Assembly: GCA_018398765.1 (NCBI GenBank) | Contig: JAHBMJ010001801.1 | Coordinates: 1 to 64,000, forward strand | DNA: 64,000 nucleotides | DNA from: Chromera velia | Taxonomy: Eukaryota > Sar > Chromeraceae | Reading direction: 5' to 3' | Shown: positions 21,908 through 32,606 of the stretch, piece after piece | Layout: each line of letters begins with the position of its first letter | Position numbering within the stretch: the stretch's first letter is position 1 | Program-made: the position numbers and the translations under genes | The notes under the pieces: generated by a model | The model's database searches: none | Told to the model about the DNA's origin: nothing | The model's input: only the letters and a program-made list of their open reading frames with translations

Positions 21908-24900
21908 ATCTGGTTACCAGAGCCAGGTTTTGAACAGGCTTTTTGATTCGTTTGTATTCAGTCTGAATTCTGTTATTGTCATGGAACCACCTCCAGTCTT
22001 GGTTCCTTTGACAAACGAGCAGGTGGAAACGGTACTGTACAACTTTGAACAGTCCGTCACCAGCCTGCAGCAGACCCAAGAGATGATGTGGCAGACCATG
22101 GAGGGGCTGGTGGCAAGGGTTGCAGCTCTACCCCCACAGTTGTCTGCCAATGAGTGAGGAGGGTACACAGCAGCTTGTTGTGCCCCCTCAGGGCCCTGAT
22201 CTACAAGAACAGCTTCCCCGGATTGCATTGAAGCAGCCGGACGAGTTCACTGGACGCCGCGACACTATGGAGAGGTTTATCACGGACACCGACGACTAGT
22301 TTACCAATGCAAATGTTGCTCTTCATCGTCAGCTTGGCCTTGCAAAGTCCTTCCTGTGTAAAGAGCTGAGGGAATGGTTCGACTTATGTATGAAGAGAGG
22401 CATGGGGTTTGCAGACTGGCCTGCTTTGCGTGAGGTGCTGTAACGCAGGTATAAGGAGAAACATGAGAGGAGGAAGGCAAGAAAGCAGGTGTTGTTCCTT
22501 AGGTGTACAGGGATGGTCGACGACTACAACAAGCAATTCTCCCTTTTCGTGTTGAAAATTACAAATACGAGTGAGGAGGATCTCATAGAGGACCATATTG
22601 AGGGTTTGCCACCCAGGATTATGTATAAGACTGACAGGATGGAGCCAACAATATTAGACGAAGCAATGGAGAAGGTGTTGGACAGCGAAATCTAGCTCAA
22701 GCAGGCCAGTTCACGCTCTCGAAGCCGTTAGTCGCGAGGGCCCCCGTCTGATCCGAGTCTGGTGATTGATCCCACAGGACCGGCTCCCATGGAATTGTAT
22801 AGCGTTGGGGTGCGACCTTCGAGAAGACTTCCACCCCGACACCTATCGATTCCACAGACGGTGTGGGAGAGCAAGGGGAGACTGAATTGGTGTTTTCTAT
22901 GGGGAGAGAACACCCATATAATAGCCACGTGTAAGAATGGACCTCAACTTCCTCCACACATGCGGACCATTCAAACGACGTCTCAATTCAGATCTCCGTA
23001 GCCGCCCAGGGCATCTCCAAGATTTGCCCCTTTCATCCCAGGTTTTGAGGCGACGCCTGGGTACCCCTGGCCACCTCCTGCTTACCCATCCCTTCCCTTT
23101 CCGTATCCCATCAATCAAGTCACTCAACCTACAGGGGGGAGAGGGAGGTTTAGACAGAGAGGTGACAGTCCAAGTTTACCCATGTCACCTGGAAGAGGCT
23201 TTGGCTCCGGTGACAGAAGACGTGCAGGGTCTCCCTCCTTCGGCGGATCGCCTCAACCTCAGCCGAGTGGACATCAACCAGCGCACAAGGCTGGATCGAG
23301 ACAGGTAGCTGGGGTGAGGACGATCAGAGGCCAAAACGAGAATGCCGAGACCGTGATCGAACCCGACCTGACGGTTTGGGACCCCGATGAGATGTAGAGT
23401 GGCCGTGAAGGAGCCCAGAGGACGAAAGGTTAGTGAGTATGCATCTTCTGTTCCCCTCTAGGTTCCCCTTCGTATTTAAGGGTATCAAGAGACAGTCGGT
23501 ACATTGCTGAGTGTTTCCTAAACACATTTTGGACGCAAACCTGCAGAGCAGGTCGGACCCCCCCCCTCCACCAGGGGTTCCAAATTGGCCAGCTTCGTAC
23601 CCCTGCGAGAGGGTCCACCCCCCTTTGTTGCTAGTGGAACAACACAAAACGAACTGACCTAATTGAGCGATCCAAACTGGTACAGTAACCCTTTTAGTTG
23701 TTATACAACTCCTTTGCACCAAAGCAACCACTTCCACGAGTAATCAGAGGTGTCCAACCAACACTGATACCGGAGGGGGAAAAAACTCTGGAATCTGTAA
23801 CCCCTCCAAAAATGAGGTTCTGGAATAAAAAGCTGAACACGATTTTGTCGTTGTCAAGCCTTCCAATACAATCCAATAGAATGCTTGACAATGAGATTTT
23901 GTGGATAGAGGCCCATTCTGTTGACCTGACTTTCTGACTGGAGGAGAACTTTCTGAATCTTTCTGAAGACCTGACTGAGAATTTTTCAGATCGGCATTTT
24001 GATGGGTCAGCGCGCAGCCGGGAAGTGCTTTTTAGCCTTGGTGGCCGGCCGGGCCCTGGTCCGCAACGCGTAGCTTGCCTTCTGGGGCCGTCACATAGTT
24101 GGCCGATCTAAAATCGGCTTCTAAAATCGGCTTTCCATCGAATGTTTCAAGTCGATCAAAGCACGACCTAGTGCCGCCTCTCTCCCATCACACAGACTTG
24201 CTCTCCAGCAATGAAAGTAAGCTTTATCGAAAGCCCAGAGGATTGGTTTCTTTGCTTTTTCTTGGGTTTATGACATTCACTCTACTGGTTGCCCTGAGAG
24301 GGCAATTTCGATCTTCCATCATGAAGGGCACGGCCCGTCTCCACGTAAAAGGGCCTACAAAGTTGCCCCAGTAAAGCTTCTATTGAATCCCTTCCATGCG
24401 TACGCTCTAACAAGCTCTAGATGAGGAACTGGAAAGGCTTTCTGGATGAGGGGGCCAGCTCTGGGTGGCCAGAAGGTGAGCCACTTTACAAATTTTTGCA
24501 TATCTGTACTGCAGGTCAGACTGAGCCTTTCTCAGAGGACCGTTTGTCGGTGCTTGGGTTTTGTAAAGAAGCATTACGGCTGGTAATCTCGGGTGATCTG
24601 AAGTTGTGAGAGTGAGGCGCAGCTCTTGTTTGCATGAGAATTTGGAGGTAGGGCTCCTGGGTGGACTGAGACCCAGTGGCCAGTGCCGGGCCTCACCCAG
24701 AAAAAACAAGAACGCTATGATGGCTGGTCGTGGGCAAGGCTCTCTGGCTAGAGGCCATGGATCGATCAGGCTTTCAGAAGCTAAGCATTTGCCTCTTGTA
24801 CGGTCATAGTGCTCAATATTTGTTTGGTTGAACTGCTTTCTGTGGGTGTCAAATCGGCAGATCTGTTTGCGGACATTCATTCTTACCTTTCATGGGGGTT

Positions 24901-27701
24901 ACCCGCTGTGTGCTCCCTCCTTACATCAGTATACGGATTCGGCGTATTCCATTAAAAGTAAAAGTTAGCTTGTTTGTGCATTACACTGCACATTGTCAGA
25001 TACCTGCAGAGTCTGCAATCACTCTCTGACATATCAACATACTATAACTTTTTTAACTCACTCACGTCCAACAATTTCTAACATACACACCATAAACCCA
25101 TTAAACCTTATCTTTAAAAGTTGTTCATACTTTCATGCAGGTAAGAAAAAATAAATAGAATCATTCTAAGTGCTTCAAAGACTTAGATTTTTATATAAAA
25201 TTTAGTGTGATATATAGAAAATTAAAAGTCACTTTCTAGTACAAAAGTTTCAATTGTCAGTATAGTTAGTTTTTGCAAATTGGGTGAGATGGTTTGTCCC
25301 TCGCTTCAGTGAGAAAGCAGGCCCTTTGTATGCATTGCTGAAGGGAAACAAATCGTTTGAATAGTGGAAGAAAGAAGAAAAAAGCTTTGAAGCAGTAAAG
25401 CAAGCAGTCTAGGCAAGCAGTGAAGAATACTGTCGAACTCTACATTCCTGACCCTGCGCGTCCCTTCGAAATTTTTGTGGATGCGTGCAAATCGACAGAA
25501 ACGCTCGCTGCCGTGCTCATGCAGGAAACCCTTGAGATCGGCTGGCTCTGTCCGTGTATATTTGCATCACGTAGAATGATATAAGCAGAGCTCAAGTATC
25601 TTATCAGAGATAAAGAATTTCTTTCCTGCGTGTTTGCGGTCAAATCGTGGAGGCCATACGTTAGTCACACAACCAAGGTGTGGTCAGATTATGAGTCTCT
25701 CAAATATGTGAATGTGTCCATTGACCGTACTTTAATGTTTCCACGTATACGCAGATTTGTCAGCATGTTCGATGAGATTGGGATCACTCCAAGGTACGTG
25801 CCCGGTGCTCGGAATCGCATGGCAGATGCGCTGAGCAGGTGCCCTGGGGTAAACACTGAGAAAGAAGAAAAAGATAAAAAAAGAAAAGAAGTGTGTCAAT
25901 TGTTGCAAATGGAATCAAAAGTGCAGCCGGGTGAGGAATTACTGGAAAGGATAAGGAAAGGATATGAAGAAGAGAAATTCTGGACAGAGGTGAAGGAAGT
26001 GCTTGAAACAAGGCTCCAAATTGAAGACCCTGACAAAGATCTTGAGAAAGAGGTGCCTGGTCCTCAACATTTGCGGCTGATTCTTCCAATATTTCAGATA
26101 GAAGACGGACTGCTCTATTTTAATGACAGACTGGCCATCCCAACAGAGAGACTACAAAGAAACCTTATTTATGAACATTATGATACGGCCGCAGGGGGGC
26201 ATTTGGGGGCAGAGAAAACATATTTGAAACTGGCAGGGAGTTTTTACTGGCCACATATGTACGCACCGGTTGTTTAGAACGTCAGAAAGTGTGATGCCTG
26301 TCAAAAAGCAAAGAGGCCGACTGAAAAGCAGTATGGATTGCTCCAACCTCTGTCTATTCCTGAATTTTCTTTTCAGTCTATTTCTCTTGATTTTGTATTT
26401 GGACTTCCGAGGGTGGTGTTTAAAGGAGAAGAGGTAGATGGAATCCTCTTTGAGAGGATTGTCTGCAAGCACGGGATGCCCCAATCAGTGGTCAATGATC
26501 GTGATCCTCGTTTTCTCTCTGTATTTTGGAAGGAACTCGCTCGGCTGTGGGGCATAAAATTGAATATAAGCACAAGAGGACACCCACAGTCAGATAAACA
26601 GACAGAAAGAGATAACCAGACCATCGAACAGATGTTGCGTTGTTTCGTGAACGAGCATCAAATGGACTGGACGAAGTGGTTGTGTTCTTGTCAGTTTGTG
26701 TATCGTGATTCGGTGCATCCAGCTACAGGCATGTCTCCTTTTCGCTTTCTGTACGGACGTGACCCGATTCGCCTGCCTTCTGTCTCTGTGCGTTCTAAGT
26801 CATTCTTAGACTGTCCGCCAGCAGCAGACTTTGTAGATCGCAGAGAGGTAGAAATCATAAGAGCAAAGGAGAGACTTGAGCAAGCAAGAGAACAAGTAGC
26901 CTAGCAAGCAGCTCGACAAGTACATCCACACAGATAAGAGGTTTTATTTGCTCCAGGGGATTTTTTGCTTGTACGCAACGCATATTTTAAGGGAAGCAGG
27001 AAGCTAAGCGGGAAGCTTGAGCCTGTATTTTATGGACCATTCAAGGTAGAGAGAAAGGTGGGGAGCAACGTGTATGAGCTCATATTCCCTGCAAGAATGA
27101 AGGGTCATAATGTGATTAATGTATCATACCTGAAGAAGTATAAGAGAAGGAAGGATGATCCTCTGCCTGCTGTTTCAGAAGAGATTGAATATGAAGTAAA
27201 AAAGATTCTCGACTATAGAAAGATAGACAAACAGGCGCACTACATGGTGTGGTGGGAAGGAGAAAGTAAAGAGAATGCATCATGGGAGCCTGCTGTTAAC
27301 CTAACACATGCAAAGAAGGCATTGCATGCCTTCAAAGAAAAGAAGAGACAGCAGGAGAAAGAGAAGCAAGCAACGGGCAGGTGTAGGTAAAAATTAAGAA
27401 GTAGAGAGGTGAAATCAGTATGGGCAGAACTAAAAGGTTTGTGGAGTGAAATGCATGTGTGTGAGTTTTGGGAAGATGAAATTCCCTGGTAAGTGATTCA
27501 AGGAAGAAAGCAAATCTATCCTGCATTATGCATAGATGCAGTGTGGGTGTCGGACTCTGCATTCCGACTTGCTTCGTTTATTTATGGTTTGATGAAGTGT
27601 GCAGGTGCATGTTATCAATCAATGCCATGAGGTTGATTAGTTACAGATGTGTAAAGGCACTGGAACCGAGCGTGGACGTCGGTTTCGAAGCAGCGGGCAG
27701 G

Positions 27702-28009
27702 TGTAGGCCGGCTACGAGCGGTGAATACGCGACGGGCCCGCGGAGTGGCAGAGCCGCGAGGCCGGTAGCACTGCGGCGATATGCGCGCGGACTTTAATAA
27801 GTGTGGCCTGACACAGAACTGAATAAAGTGACATCGATTTGCATGTATTTGAATTAGCTAACGATCGCTAACGATCGTTGGACTGGTTTGATCGAAGGAA
27901 CAATATACGAACCTCTCTAGGTCAAACTCCTATAGTCTATGAACTTTGAAATTGAGTCTGAATGCACATCGTTAGCGTTGAAAGTTTTAAGCCCCGTATT
28001 CTGCTTACA
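27702..28009 (+). repeat. 3' LTR of the chromovirus
   Basis: A 308-bp copy of the 5' LTR with small length differences in the CG-rich and central parts. It is preceded by a short purine-rich stretch and followed by the ACAGA target copy. It ends in the same CTTACA. Confidence 0.9.
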
Positions 28010-28223
28010 ACAGATCTGACAGAGAAAAGAGGGAAAAGGTGGGGAGCATTACAAGCACAAAGTCTTCTCTCTTCTGGACTTGGAGACGCCTCAACCTATT
28101 TGACCGCCCCCCCTTATCATCTCTCAGCTGCGTTTGACATATATATATCTGTAGACAAAGCAAATGTGCGATTGATGTGCGATTGATATGTAATTGATTA
28201 TTGCTTTCTGAAGTGACAGTCAC

Positions 28224-29065
28224 CAGGGTTGCTTTTTCGTACGGTAATAACCCCTCTCTACCGGTAATTACCGGATTACCGGTAATGGACTCCGTTTACC
28301 TAAGTTTTACTGGGAAAAAATGAGGAAAAAATGAAGCTTAAAAAAAAAAAAATCGCCTGCAACGCAACTCTTATTCTTTAGTTTTAAAAACTTAATTCTT
28401 TCAACGTTTGTGGCACTTTTAGGAATCGAATTAAGATTTTTTTAAAAATATGTTGTTTGTCTGCGCTTGTCTGTCTGGTTCGGAGGTCTATAAACCGGAA
28501 ACGGTGGTCGTTGCGGAGGTAAAAAGGCAGCTAGCAGGTGGCCTGGCCCTAAGACGTGAAAACCTCTTTTGAGAGGACGTGCCCACCTTCGAGGTTGTCA
28601 AATTTGTTGCATCACACTTGTATGGTGCCTATAAATATAGTATGGCGGCACACAAGAGTGTTGGTGGAGGCGAGTTGTGCCGATTGTATACCGTTTTTGG
28701 TCGTCAACACGCTACTGAAATACTACTGAGGCCAATGGCAATCCGTTTTTCTAGTTTTATCATTAAAAACAGCATGCCTGCCCTTTAATATCTCACTTAA
28801 ACTATAGATAACATAATTTGCTATAATTTATAACACGTAAATGACTGTCAAACCTAGTTAGACCGTGTAAATGAACGAACAAATAACTTAAAATGCTTTA
28901 AAAAATGCTTATTATCGTAAATAGATTTTTTAAATTATAGTTTTGAATTATACTTTGTCTCTACAGCCTTTACCAAACTTTTTACTAGTGGCCGGCCACT
29001 CTACCAGTAATTACCGGTTGACCGGTAATCAACTCGCTTTACCACCGGAAAAATCGGCAACCCTG
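28224..29065. mobile_element. 842-bp hAT-type MITE in repeat copy A
   Basis: The ends CAGGGTTGC and GCAACCCTG are perfect. The flanking 8-bp duplication ACAGTCAC occurs at 28216-28223 and 29066-29073. Copy B of the host repeat has the empty site at about 55727-55734 (GCAGTCAC). Subterminal regions at both sides are rich in ACCGGTAATTACCGG-type palindromes. The interior is AT-rich and non-coding. CAGGG ends with an 8-bp duplication are classic hAT features. Confidence 0.93.
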
Positions 29066-29910
29066 ACAGTCACTTTCATGACCATCGGAATCTAGATCCG
29101 AGGTGTATTGATAAAGGAAAACTATATAATCGGGGACTTACCCTTGTGTGCGAGTCTGTCCCTTTGTCCGTATACCACTCCTCGCCCCCCCACCACTCCT
29201 CCGAGCCTCGCAGATCGACGCGGGCGAAAGAAAGACTGCCGAGGGGGGGAGGACTGTCGAAAGGAGGACTGCTGAGGAGATTTCCGGGCGGCTGGAGGCA
29301 CAAAGCTACCGAGTGATGGCTGGTCGGCCTTGGCGGCCCCCTTCTACCTCCTCCCCTTTCTTCTCTACGGCAACAAAGAACTTCAAGAACTTCTGAGACT
29401 ACGTCATCTTCACGCCAGAGTCAGGCGCTTTTCGTTTGGGCGCCATGACACTTAGAGGGTAAGACAGTCCAGACAGACTGTCACCTTCACAAAAATTCAG
29501 AGTCGAGTAAGCAGATTTAACTGTGAAAAATTGAATTTAGTATTCATAGAAGCACACAAATCATATAGATGAATGTTCCTTTGACAGGTTGAGCCCGCTG
29601 CTCTCAGTTGATCGCTTGACAAGAATCTGTACAGCTCTCTGGGCTGAGAGCTGTCAGAGCAACACTTGGCGGACTCGATCTTGACGATCCATTTTTTTTT
29701 TTCGATGCCACCGCGGAGAGACAAAGACGACGGTGCCGCCGCTCTGCGGTGGACCCGCCGCGGAAACTTGCTCAACCGGCACCGCGCCGCTCCGCGGCGC
29801 GTCGCGGTCCTCCCCTTCTCCTCCAAGTTTTTTCCCCGCGGCGCGCCGCGGTGCGCCCAAAGCGGCACGCGGTGCCGCTCCACGGTGCCGCAGAGTTTAC
29901 ATACAAACGC

Positions 29911-31751
29911 CGCAGAAACGCTGCCGTAAAAGTCAGCTAGGGGGGCTCTTTTTCAAATTTTTGACCGGAAAGTTCGATCCCTTTTTGACTTGTTCGTACG
30001 CAGTAATCCGACGAGAATTTTCGCAAAAAAAAAAATCAACACTGCGCGCGTGGTACATCTTGCAAATGTCTTGCAACATCTTTCAGTCTGCCTGCACGCA
30101 AACGTTCTCAAGCCACCTTCTTTCCAGTTCTGAGAGAAAGAGTTGATCAAAACCACAGTCTTTCAAAGAAGAACAACAAAAAAGCTCAAAGGATTGCTAT
30201 GGGGAGGCAACGCGAAGCAACCAAGTGCTCATTCAATCATTTTATTGCGATTCTTGAAATGCCCTTGCTGCAACAATTTCTAGTCTCTTGTCTCCTCTTA
30301 AAGTTTCATTTCTCTCTCCCTGTGAAGGACATTCGCCCTCGTGGCACTCTCACTAACCATGAGAGGCAGCAGGAGGACTCCAGGGCCTGTCTTTCCATCA
30401 TTTCCCACGAGGTCACGACGTACGTCTCATGACGTTGAGACGTGATCGGTCAACAAGAATGAAAACGCTGGAGTCTCTTCGCTCCATCTGCTCAGTCTGC
30501 CTCCAGAACGTGCAAAAGGAGATGCAAAACGATTCCTAAGGCTCCTGAGCCCTCTGTGAAGAGCAGGAACGTGCTGGTCCCATCGTAAGGAAGGATGACG
30601 GAGAGTCCTGCGGGTGGGTCATGAGTTTCCTTTCTTCTCTTTCTTGTCTCCTCCATCTCCAATCTAAATCGTGGCTTGTTTGGACTTCTGCCGTTCGAGA
30701 CACAAAGTTTGAGCAATCGCATTCGTTTCTTGAAGGATTTCTTCTGTGTTCCTGCCTACATGGGCGTCCCTGGTATCTCTTTTTCCGAGTTACAGTTACC
30801 GTCTCCTCCCTTTTGTGCCTTTTTCTTTTCCCGTCTTTGGCTTGCAGTGGCTCGGGGATGGCCGGACTATCAACGAGGAGGTGTATTTGAACCACGAAGA
30901 GAACAACGCGTTCATCGTGCAAGGAGATAGCCAAAGACAGCCAAGAACGAGAAAGACAAGGAGTGCCGTCACTGCCTACCTGTTCATGCTCGTGAGGATG
31001 ACCAACAGACCTGAGCGCTCTTTGAGGTGAACTCCTTCCTCGACTATCGCTTTTCTTCGAAGAGAGCAAGCAGACTACGCCTATACGTTCTACGAGAGAC
31101 ACTTCAGGGACCTTACCGTGCACTCCTCGCACTCGTCTCCTTTCTGAACTCCGTTCGGTTCTTTAAGTGACTGAAAAGAGAGGGAGGAGAACTTCGAGAC
31201 GTCTCGTAGGAGTTTGATCGCTTGGACATCCTGCACGGCATCGCGACGTCTTCATCTCCCCTGCCGCTGCGCTCTTCTTCAGTGTCATCAACTGGAGGAA
31301 CTTCAAGAAAACCTTGAAGTTCGCGGTCGTCTCCTACAAGGCTTGAACCGTGTGACTGTGAAGGATCGAATGAAGAGAGAAACGATCGAAGGGCATGCGA
31401 TCAAACAGAAGCCTCGCTCATTCTGTTCCTCTTAAAGTTTGGTTGGTTTCTTTTCTTTCCCGGTCCACTCGCATGCAGTTGTGTTCTCTCACTCTCTGCA
31501 TACACCTCGATTGATCGTCTATCCGTCCGTCCATCCGTCCTTCCGTGCGTGCGCATGCAATAGCCCAGAGGATCATATCATGTTTAGAAAGAGACGCGTC
31601 AGTTCCCCTTTCTTTCTTCTTTTCGGTCTTCTCACGCTCTTGAGGACGCCAATGAAACGGTGCGAATGTTTGAGGGTGAGTATGGTATCGTTGACCACAT
31701 GTCTCCTATACATGTTGGTTCTTCGAGTTGTATGTTTCTGGTCTACCATTT
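29911..31751. other. unresolved stretch, possible exon remnants
   Basis: No gene can be defended. At 30850-31027 a frame opening after a TTGCAG acceptor-like site reads LGDGRTINEEVYLNHEENNA and onward. Its regular composition and the preceding pyrimidine tract look exon-like, but I find no family for it and no consistent neighbouring exons. It lies just inside the right arm of the long inverted repeat, so it may be cargo or a protein remnant of that element. Confidence 0.35.
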
Positions 31752-32113
31752 GGTGGGTCGGCAAGCGGTTATACGGTGGACCGTTCTTTCTTCTTTTCTT
31801 CCTTTGGAGTTCCGGTGTTGTCTCACTTTTGCCTAGATTTTTGCATGCATTCTTGTTCCGGCTTGCCATGCAAAGCCTTAGTGCAAAGCTTTGAGAACGA
31901 ATTAAGGCATGCCGCATGCATGGCGCTTCCTCTGCATGATTGTTGATTTCAATGATTTGCCTGTGGGTTCGTTTGAATACGTACATGCATTGGATTGGAT
32001 TTTTTCAGAGAGTGGATTGGATTGAATTGAATTCATATTCCAGATTTGTCCCGAGGTTCACTGCCGGGGGATGGCTACGTCACTGCTAGCGTCACGGCTT
32101 GCATTCCTGTGAT
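31752..32113 (-). repeat. right arm of the long inverted repeat (partner 19277-19685)
   Basis: The reverse complement of this segment aligns with the left arm from the GCTTGCCGACCCA inner edge to the ATCACAGGAATGC outer edge, with small indels. The distance between outer edges is 12.8 kb, of which about 7.2 kb are later insertions (chromovirus and hAT MITE). The original unit would have been about 5.6 kb. Confidence 0.65.
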
Positions 32114-32360
32114 GTATATATCTGGGTATACAGTCACTGACTTAAGTGGTGTGTATATACTCGCGCTTAGCCTTATCTCTAGAGTTGAGTGATTGACAAT
32201 CTCTTGCATGAACATGGGCTGCTGGGAGCACAGCTCCACTCTAGCAAAGCCAACTTCATTCATTTATTCATTCATTCATTCATTTATTCATAAGTTTAAA
32301 ATTTAAGTTATAAAAAGAATAAATCGATATAGCCGTACCGTGCAGATGAAGGTGGACAAA

Positions 32361-32598
32361 CCCAGCTGGTAAAATCCCGTATAGTCCCATATAATCCCGT
32401 AAAATCCCAGGAAGAGGCTAGGTTTTTAGCTTTCTTCCAGGATTTTAGATTCTAAAATCTTAGGTGTAGGGATTATATTTTTAACGTTAAGAGTCTGGCA
32501 GAATCCTGGGCAAAATTCGCTAAAATCCTGGCCAAAATCCCGTAAAATCTGCTAAAATCCTGGGCTAAAATCCCGCAAAATCCTGGCTACCTGCAGGG
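32361..32598. mobile_element. 238-bp hAT-type MITE built of AAAATCC units
   Basis: The ends CCCAGCTGGTA and TACCTGCAGGG are inverted with one mismatch. The flanks TGGACAAA (32353-32360) and TGGGCAAA (32599-32606) match at 7 of 8. The interior consists of irregular AAAATCCCGTA / AAAATCCTGGC units, mostly in one orientation, with complementary copies near the middle (GATTTTAGATTC). No coding capacity. Confidence 0.75.
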
Positions 32599-32606
32599 TG
32601 GGCAAA

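Larger units (their letters stand above)
21626..28009 (+). mobile_element. Ty3/Gypsy chromovirus LTR retrotransposon, broken
   Basis: A retroelement fossil with TG...CA long terminal repeats at both ends and a 5-bp target duplication ACAGA (21621-21625 and 28010-28014). The uninterrupted site is preserved in copy B near 55528. A primer-binding site resembling the 3' end of a methionine tRNA follows the 5' LTR (TGGTTACCAGAGCC, about 21911). Parts recognised in order are a gag-like region (about 21.98-23.4 kb), RNase H-like sequence (about 25.4-25.85 kb), integrase zinc-binding and core regions (about 26.1-26.9 kb) and a C-terminal chromodomain (about 27.15-27.36 kb). The order with a chromodomain places it in the chromovirus lineage. 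Protease and most of reverse transcriptase are not recognisable; 23.4-25.4 kb looks non-coding. It has many breaks and is inactive. The two LTRs look roughly 90-93% identical by eye, so the insertion is not recent. Confidence 0.9.
21231..29910 (+). repeat. GC-hairpin repeat family, copy A (split by two insertions)
   Basis: Sequence from about 21231 to 21625 and then 28010 to about 29910 matches, in the same order and orientation, the segment 55149-56368 (copy B), at roughly 90% or more in long blocks. Copy A is interrupted by a chromovirus at 21626-28009 and by a hAT MITE at 28224-29065. It also carries about 230 bp (29113-29345) not present in B. Near its right end is the 16-bp perfect palindrome CCGCGGCGCGCCGCGG (29836-29851). 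No clear protein is encoded. The family looks like a non-autonomous mobile element whose mechanism I cannot name. Confidence 0.8.

Noticed and set aside
19277-32113. Polinton/Maverick element, suggested by the long inverted arms
   Set aside because: No sequence resembling protein-primed DNA polymerase, packaging ATPase, protease or capsid is present. The integrase here belongs to the inserted chromovirus. The unit without later insertions is only about 5.6 kb.
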